From assembly GCF_902167145.1 (NCBI RefSeq), contig NC_050104.1, forward strand, positions 110,991,849 to 111,055,848: a stretch of DNA of 64,000 nt. Direction: 5' to 3'. Below the pieces are notes generated by a model, which worked only from the letters and a program-made list of their open reading frames with translations, searched no databases and had not been told where the DNA came from. Position 1 is the first letter of the stretch. Every line of letters begins with the position of its first letter. This document shows positions 58,193 through 64,000 of this stretch, in pieces. Position numbers and translations under genes: made by a program. The DNA is from Zea mays (taxonomy: Eukaryota; Streptophyta; Magnoliopsida; Poales; Poaceae).

Positions 58193-58910
58193 TGTTCGAA
58201 CCGGTTTTGAGCCGGCGGACAGTCCGGCCCTGAGGCCGGACGGTCCGCGGTCCGGACGGTCCGCGCCTGTGGGCCGGACGGTCCGCGCGTGCGCAGAACA
58301 GATTAGGGTTCCGAGTTTTGTGCTACGGTTGTTAGCTATATTCGCGGGATTAGCTCGGAATCAGTTGTGTAAAGGGTCCAGCCCCCCTCCTCTATAAATA
58401 GAGAGGTCTACGGCCGATTTGTAATCATCAACAATCGAATCAATACAACTTTTATTCGCATTTTATCCTAGGAGTAGTTCTAGTCTAGTTTAGGTTTAGC
58501 CTCTCAATCCCAAATTCTTCGCCTCTCTTCGACTCTACGCCGATTGGAGGAGTCTAGGTCGGCCGGCCCGAGCCTAGACAACCCCTAGGATCTCTCCTCC
58601 CCGACGGGGTCCCTCCCGGGAGCGAGATCCAGGCCGCCGCCGGCGACTTCCGCCGCCCCTGCGTACGCGCGGACCGTCCGGCCCTAGGGCGCGGACCGTC
58701 CGATCGTCAGGCAGAGAAGCCCTAGCCGCGCACCAGGTCGCGGACCGTCCGGCCCCAGGCCGCGGACAGTCCGCCCCTGACCAGAGAGTACCACCGCGCC
58801 TCGCACCAGGCCGCGGACCGTCCGGCCCCACGCGCGGACCGTCCGCCCCTGTGCAGAGGGCACCGCCACGGTTCTTCTTGAGTAATTGGCGCTCCCAAAA
58901 GGCGTCAACA
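58193..58910 (+). repeat. G2 5' LTR (718 bp)
   Basis: Starts TGTTCGAACCGG and ends ggcgtcaaca. The start is inferred from the TGTT/AACA pair and from the turn of homology into the inverted G1 LTR. TATA box ctataaatag at 58392-58401. About ten GGAC(N)GTCC motifs cluster at 58214-58290 and 58672-58850. Confidence 0.75.
58393..58400 (+). promoter_or_regulatory. G2 LTR TATA box
   Basis: TATAAATA in cctctataaatagagagg, itself a short palindrome. Confidence 0.65.
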
Positions 58911-58916
58911 TACTTT

Positions 58917-58935
58917 TTGGCGACTCCGCTGGGGA
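58917..58935 (+). other. G2 primer binding site
   Basis: TTGGCGACTCCGCTGGGGA, six bases after the LTR end. G1 has the identical site with the same six-base spacing. Confidence 0.75.
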
Positions 58936-58967
58936 AAACATATCTAAGCTCATCAAATCGGCCCTCA

Positions 58968-61828
58968 ATGGCCGGTTCAAGGGATAGCTCTGATATTTCT
59001 CCAAGCAACATCATAGAGCCAACTTGGGAAACCTTGCCGGCTGACGAGCAGCTCCAGTTCGAGGAGCACAAGGAGCGGATGATCCAGGAGGCGAAAGCAA
59101 AGTTCCTGGCCAACTTCAAAGTGGACAGGAACAACAAGGTCGTCCGACATCGGGCGACGGATCCGGCTTCGCTCCAACCCACGCCAGATATCCCCAATGT
59201 AAGTAATACCAACGAGCTACAATCTCTTAGAAATTATGTAGAAGAGCAGCGTGAACAAATGCAGAGCATCATAGGGGGTATGCAAAGCGATGTTAAGAGA
59301 CTAGTACGTGCATTCGATAAGTCTAACATCGCAAATTTTCCTTCACACGAGGTTGGGTTAGGAGATAACGCGTGTAACACATCGGCTACAGGTTGTCACG
59401 ACCAGTCACAACCCCTTTATGGGATGCCGATGGACACATACCCTAAGCAACCGCAAATCGGCAGCAAACCAGCCGATCTGCACATGCCCGGACCGTCCGC
59501 ACGTGAGCGCGGACCGTCCGGGCCAGCAACAGTCGGGCCTATTTTTAATGAGTTACCTAGATATGCGCCCGAGCCACCACACACGGCACAGAACCCAAAC
59601 TACCCAGTCGGACGGTCCGCATACAACGACGGACGGTCCGCATATAACCACGGACGGTCCGGGTACGTATCCGGACAGTCCGCGCATGAGTATTTTGAGG
59701 AGGATTATTACATGAATCCTCGCCCGTCCCAGCAACACTTCCCATCACACTATGCGATGCACCAACCCATTAATTCAGGATCCAAAGCCCAGGAAAGCTT
59801 TCCGGCCCCACCTAGAAGGCCGGAAAGAAACGATCAAACCTATGACCCATATAGGGCAAATGAAAATGCACCACGTAACTCAAACCAATGGGGGGAAAGG
59901 CAACATGCTAATATCCAGCCAACCCCACCTATGTTTGACCAGAGAGCCGGTGGTCTTGCACCGGCTGCCATTGATATAGTAAGGGAAGAAATAGCCGGGG
60001 CGTTCCGAGATAAGCTCGGAGTAAGCATGGTCCCTGGGGGGCAATCATATCGGAAACCTTATGACAGCCGATTTGATCACCACCCATGCCCACAGGGAAC
60101 CAGGATACCCGAATTCGCAAAATTTTCGGGTGATCAAGGGAAAAACACACGCGAACATATAGGCCAGTTCTTAGCACAATTGGGAGAATTGGCCGACACA
60201 GAGGCATTTCGCGTACGTTTATTTTCATTATCGCTAACAGGAACCGCGTTTGCATGGTATGCCACTTTGCCTCCTAATTCCATTTCATCATGGGGGATCT
60301 AGAACAAAAATTTCATGATCATTTTTTCTCCGGTGATTATGAATTGGATTTGGTAGATTTAGTGTCATTGCGACAGACAAAAGACGAATCGGTTAGTGAT
60401 TACATCCGGAGATTCCGCGATACAAGAAACCGATGCTTTCAAATTCATTTAGCAGAAAAACAGCTAGTAGGATTAGCCTTTAATGATCTACGATATTATT
60501 TAAAAGAGAGATTAGAAGGCATCCAATTTTTTACACTAGCACAGTTACACCAGAGGGCTTTGGCTTGCGAAAGCCGGAGCAAAGAAACTGCTAAAACAAT
60601 GCGTCACAACGTACATATAGTAGAATGCGACCAAAGTAGCTCAGATGACGAATCAGCCGAAGTATATGCTGCTGAAATGGTTTGGCCAAAACAGGCCAAA
60701 TCTTCGGCTTGTTCCTCCTTGCAGCCGGTTCAAAAGAAACGGCAAGAGGAGGTTAAGTTTACGTTTAATGTTGGTAAGTGTGATAAAATATTTGACGAAT
60801 TACTCAAAAATGGCAATATTAAAATAAATCACACTGTTCCATCCGCCGACGAGCTAAAACGTCGTGCATACTGCAAGTGGCATAACTCATTTTCTCATGC
60901 CACTAATGATTGTAATGTATTCCGACGACAGATTCAATCGGCCATTAATGAGGGACGATTGAAATTTCAGGAAATGCAGGTGGATACAGAGCCCTTTCCA
61001 ATGAACGTGATCGACTTTGAGGGCAAGAAAGTCCTGGTTCGGCCAAACACGGCCGATAAAAGCAAAGGCAAAGAGGCAATCATCGGCAATTCTAAAAAGG
61101 CCGATGAGGATCATAAAGTTTCTTGCAGAAAAGTGGTAGCCGAGAAGACTCCCGATGGAGGGGAGACCCTAAAGGTGACCATCACAGCCTCCAGCACTGG
61201 GGGGCAAGCGCAGACAGGGAGACAGATGCAGGAACCCGTGCTGCGTATCCCGGACGGTCCGACACATAGGCGCGGACGGTCCGGGACCCCACCGGACGGT
61301 CCGGAGAGCTCCGGCGGACGGTCCGGCCGTACTCAGGACTCGCAGCGACCACGTACCTTCAAACCACGACGACCAGAGATAGGTACGTGGAAAACAAATA
61401 CATTTAAAGCAGCTGGTCGGCTGATCAAGCCTGGCCCAACTTTCGATCAATTGTTGTCTAAATATGTGAAAAAGAAGGCCGGCCCCAGTGACCGGCCACC
61501 GAAGCGACCCCGCTCACCCATTCATGAGCAACGTCAGGTCAGGCCGATTGGACCACCTCACCAATCGGAAGAAATGAAAGGTCCTATTGTACAATTAAGA
61601 CCTAACATGCCGACATGGACCCCTCCACCTCCTTATCCATCTATGCCATATCCATACACATACTTACCTCCACCATATGTCCCAAATCAAATGTGGGGCA
61701 TGCCACCATATCCATTTGGGATGCCACAGTACCCCACCTGGGGGGCACCCCAAACATCCGTTTTTGATAGGTTGGCGCCGCCAGTGCAAGACCGATTGAG
61801 CGCTGCTGAATCTGGTCACCAGGCATAG
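58968..61828 (+). pseudogene. gag: G2 gag, one frameshift
   Basis: Start chosen at ATG 58968 (MAGSRDSSDISPSN), the first after the primer site. An N-terminal helical part (LQSLRNYVEEQREQMQSII) precedes a variable segment holding the repeated Gly-Arg-Ser-Ala units that the palindrome encodes. The Gag core is QFLAQLGELADTEAFRV, then GTAFAWYATLPPNSISSW. Near 60292 one base is lost in a G run; the protein resumes in the next frame (KFHDHFFSGDYEL, then TKDESVSDYIRRFRDTR). A zinc-knuckle variant CKWHNSFSHATNDC lies near 60871-60912. The tail is very rich in proline and tyrosine (MPYPYTYLPPPYVP). It ends at a TAG at 61826-61828, in phase with the protease frame. Confidence 0.83.
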
Positions 61829-61888
61829 GCCCAACAAGATTGCCGGACTACTCGGCCTCCTAGGCCGACCAATCCGGCAGGGGGGCAT

Positions 61889-63148
61889 ATGCCTGTAGCA
61901 ACTCAAAGAACAACAAAAAAGGACATCATCAAAATAGGCACTGCAGATGTTGTCATACAGGGAGACAATAAAGGGCCGATGATTTTCGGCGAATCGGCCA
62001 ACACAACAGAAAAGGATACAGCTACCATCAAAACAGCTGATCCAAAATACTCCATGCCTCGATGGTGCCCAGCGGGATTGACACGATCCCAAAAGAGAAA
62101 ATTACAGCGCCTAAGAGCAAAGGAGAGCCAGGAGAAGGAGGCGGAAAAGACATTTAATGACACACATCCACTATACCCGCCACCACAAAAGAAATGGAGA
62201 CCGAAGGCCGTTGAGAAAAAACAAACGGCCACAGAAATAGAAAGTCAATCTGCACCAGGCGCGGACCGTCCGGCCTCTGCGCGCGGACCGTCCGCCGTTC
62301 ACCAGGAAGTCTCTGGACAACCTGCACCAAGCGCGGACCGTCCGGCCCCCACACGCGGACCGTCCGCCGTTCACCAGGAAGCCTCCAACGACACGACAAC
62401 ATCAATGGAAGAGGACAACCTGCTGGGAGAAGACCTGGTCGACTACGAGGTTTCTCCAGAACGCCCAGGTATGGATGTAAATATTATTACATTTTCTGCC
62501 GATTGTACTATCATCGGCGACGATGAACCTGTTGTTGCCCAGTTTGATTTTGGTCCTAAAGAAGCCGCCTTTACTAAACCAAAGGAATCGGTAAATCATT
62601 TAAAGCCGCTCTTCGTGCGCGGTCACATTGATGGGATACCGATTGCTAAGATGTTGGTAGATGGAGGGGCGGCTGTAAATCTAATGCCTTATTCATTATA
62701 CAGAAAATTAGGTAAACAAGATGACGAACTTGTCAAGACCAACATGACCCTTAGCGGTGTTGGGACTGATAGTTCGATCAAAGCCAGGGGAGTCACGTCC
62801 GTTGAATTAACCATCGGGACTAAGACCCTTGCTGCTGCATTCTTCGTCGCTGATGTAGAAGGAAATTACAGTTTAATCCTAGGCAGAGATTGGATTCACG
62901 CCAATCAATGTATACCTTCTACATTACATCAAATGCTGATACAATGGGTAGGCGATGACATAGAACAAGTACATGCTGATGTATCGGCCTGCATCGCTGT
63001 GGCCGATGCCCCTGTACTCTGGACTTATGAGACTGCTACATGTCTCACAGGAGTATACTTTTCTGATTATCAATTCATAAGTATAGATAAGAAAGGTTTC
63101 ATTCCTGTAATGCTAGAGCCGATGGAGAATCGGCTAAATCCTAAATAA
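61889..63148 (+). CDS. G2 linker and aspartic protease
   Basis: In the same frame as gag; the TAG at 61826 is the only barrier between them, so they were probably one polyprotein. The first half is a basic linker with DPKYSMPRWCPAGLTRSQKR. Two pairs of palindromes encode ADRPAS/ARGPSAVHQ units near 62265-62375. The retropepsin follows: AKMLVDGGAAVNLMPYSLY near 62648-62704 (catalytic Asp near 62660), and the flap-to-end part YSLILGRDWIHANQC near 62870. It ends at a TAA at 63146-63148. Protease cuts the polyprotein in the particle. Confidence 0.78.
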   Translation: MPVATQRTTKKDIIKIGTADVVIQGDNKGPMIFGESANTTEKDTATIKTADPKYSMPRWCPAGLTRSQKRKLQRLRAKESQEKEAEKTFNDTHPLYPPPQKKWRPKAVEKKQTATEIESQSAPGADRPASARGPSAVHQEVSGQPAPSADRPAPTRGPSAVHQEASNDTTTSMEEDNLLGEDLVDYEVSPERPGMDVNIITFSADCTIIGDDEPVVAQFDFGPKEAAFTKPKESVNHLKPLFVRGHIDGIPIAKMLVDGGAAVNLMPYSLYRKLGKQDDELVKTNMTLSGVGTDSSIKARGVTSVELTIGTKTLAAAFFVADVEGNYSLILGRDWIHANQCIPSTLHQMLIQWVGDDIEQVHADVSACIAVADAPVLWTYETATCLTGVYFSDYQFISIDKKGFIPVMLEPMENRLNPK

Positions 63149-63154
63149 AGTTAA

Positions 63155-64000
63155 ATGATGAATACACACAAAGTTCATGAGTCCTTGGTCACGGACAGTT
63201 CGGCCGCCAAGGCCGGATGGTCTGGTCTTTCACAAAAGAGTTCGGACTTTAAGACCGAACATCTACCACAGCGAAAAGACAGTATTACGGGTGATCCGGT
63301 CCATGAGACCGGAAAGTCCGCCATCACACAAAGATCATCTGATTCCTCTGTGGGGGACATGATAGAGGAATTCAGAGATCTTGATAAACTAGGACAGGGG
63401 TTTACATCGTCCGATCCTTTGGAGGAGATTGACATAGGAGATGGTAAAACTCCAAGGCCGACTTTTGTAAACAAGACCCTGGAGATCGATCCTAGAGATG
63501 AGATGATCGGTCTATTGAAGGAATATTCAGATTGCTTTGCTTGGAATTATACTGAAATGCCTGGATTAAGCCGAGAGATCGTAGAGCATCGGCTGCCTAT
63601 TAAATCTGGTTTCAGACCTTTCAAGCAAAGAGCTAGAACATTTCGTCCAGATCTTCTCCCACGCATCAAGGACGAAATCCACCGGCTGCTAGAAGCTGAT
63701 TTTATTAGACCTTGCAGATACGCAGAATGGGTCTCCAATATTGTGCCGGTGGAGAAGAAGGAGTCAGGTAAACTTAGAGTATGCATTGATTTCCGCAATT
63801 TAAATAGAGCAACTCCTAAAGACGAATATCCCATGCCCATAGCCGATACATTAATCAATAATGCATCAGGAAATAGAATTATTAGCTTCCTTGATGGTAA
63901 TGCCGGATATAATCAAATTTTCATGGCCGAAGAAGATGCGTCTAAAATGGCCTTTATATGTCCAGGCTTCATTGGTTTATTTGAATGGGTTGTCATGACA
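63155..64000 (+). CDS. G2 reverse transcriptase, 5' part, open at window end
   Basis: The frame of the protease reopens at ATG 63155 after two stops (63146 and 63152) and stays open to the last base. A linker with degenerate palindromes (63190-63325) precedes the RT: LLKEYSDCFAWNYTEMPGLS, then LLEADFIRPCRYAEWVSNIV, KLRVCIDFRNLNRATPKDEY and FLDGNAGYNQIFMAEEDASK, which carries the first catalytic Asp. The YxDD motif lies beyond the window. No break is visible in this part of RT. Confidence 0.85.
   Translation, partial: MMNTHKVHESLVTDSSAAKAGWSGLSQKSSDFKTEHLPQRKDSITGDPVHETGKSAITQRSSDSSVGDMIEEFRDLDKLGQGFTSSDPLEEIDIGDGKTPRPTFVNKTLEIDPRDEMIGLLKEYSDCFAWNYTEMPGLSREIVEHRLPIKSGFRPFKQRARTFRPDLLPRIKDEIHRLLEADFIRPCRYAEWVSNIVPVEKKESGKLRVCIDFRNLNRATPKDEYPMPIADTLINNASGNRIISFLDGNAGYNQIFMAEEDASKMAFICPGFIGLFEWVVMT

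Larger units (their letters stand above)
58193..64000 (+). mobile_element. G2: Ty3/gypsy (Tat-like) element, 5' part
   Basis: 5' LTR 58193-58910, primer site, gag, protease and the start of RT; runs off the window. The protease motif DGGAA and the RT style point to the Tat/Ogre side of plant Ty3/gypsy; the family name is not assigned. The palindromic GGAC(C/G)GTCC motif occurs throughout. Confidence 0.85.

Overview
The window is a block of intergenic DNA from a grass genome, almost certainly maize (Zea mays) or a close relative. It is built entirely of LTR retrotransposons nested inside one another. I see no host gene, tRNA, rRNA or CRISPR array. The family calls (Huck, zeon, Opie/Ji, Tekay/prem1-like) rest on LTR ends, primer sites and protein motifs recognised by eye, not on a database search.

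I name the elements as follows. Z1 (1-6224, + strand): 3' part of a zeon-like non-autonomous Ty3/gypsy element. HK (6225-31073, +): Huck element with Z1 inserted in its 5' LTR. T1 (13794-27138, +): nearly intact Tekay/Del-type chromovirus with 3.87-kb LTRs, inserted in the HK integrase with target duplication CCGAG. X1 (31074-32604, +): end of a second Tekay-type LTR, cut by HK. Z2 (32605-39690, -): second zeon-like element, whose 3' LTR was hit by X1. X2 (39691-about 44722, -): gag, start of protease and 5' LTR of the X1 family, hit by Z2. S1 (about 44723-57378, -): Opie/Ji-type Sirevirus (Ty1/copia) without integrase or RT. K1 (46877-54633, -): internally deleted Tat-type Ty3/gypsy element inside the S1 gag. 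S2 (50654-51845): solo Opie/Ji LTR inside K1, with duplication CTTCC. G1 (57379-58192, -) and G2 (58193 to the window end, +): two related Ty3/gypsy elements in head-to-head orientation.

Reading the nest from outside in gives X2 < Z2 < X1 < HK < (Z1 and T1) on the left, and S1 < K1 < S2 on the right. LTR divergence counted by eye agrees: about 0.8% in T1 against about 2.4% in its host HK, and about 4% in K1 against about 6% in its host S1. The elements carry the usual parts: LTRs with TATA boxes, primer binding sites, gag with zinc knuckles, protease, RT, RNase H and integrase. Most reading frames are broken by stops, many of the C-to-T type.

The most striking content is an antisense gene carried by both zeon-like elements. 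It lies on the strand opposite to gag. In both copies it has its own TATA box about 150 bp before the ATG, three exons with GT-AG introns at matching places, and a product of about 1020 residues. The second is a palindromic GGAC(C/G)GTCC motif scattered through the LTR and the coding region of G2. It is read in different frames, so it appears to be maintained as DNA and not as protein. A similar palindrome fills the LTRs of the unrelated Sireviruses in the same window.
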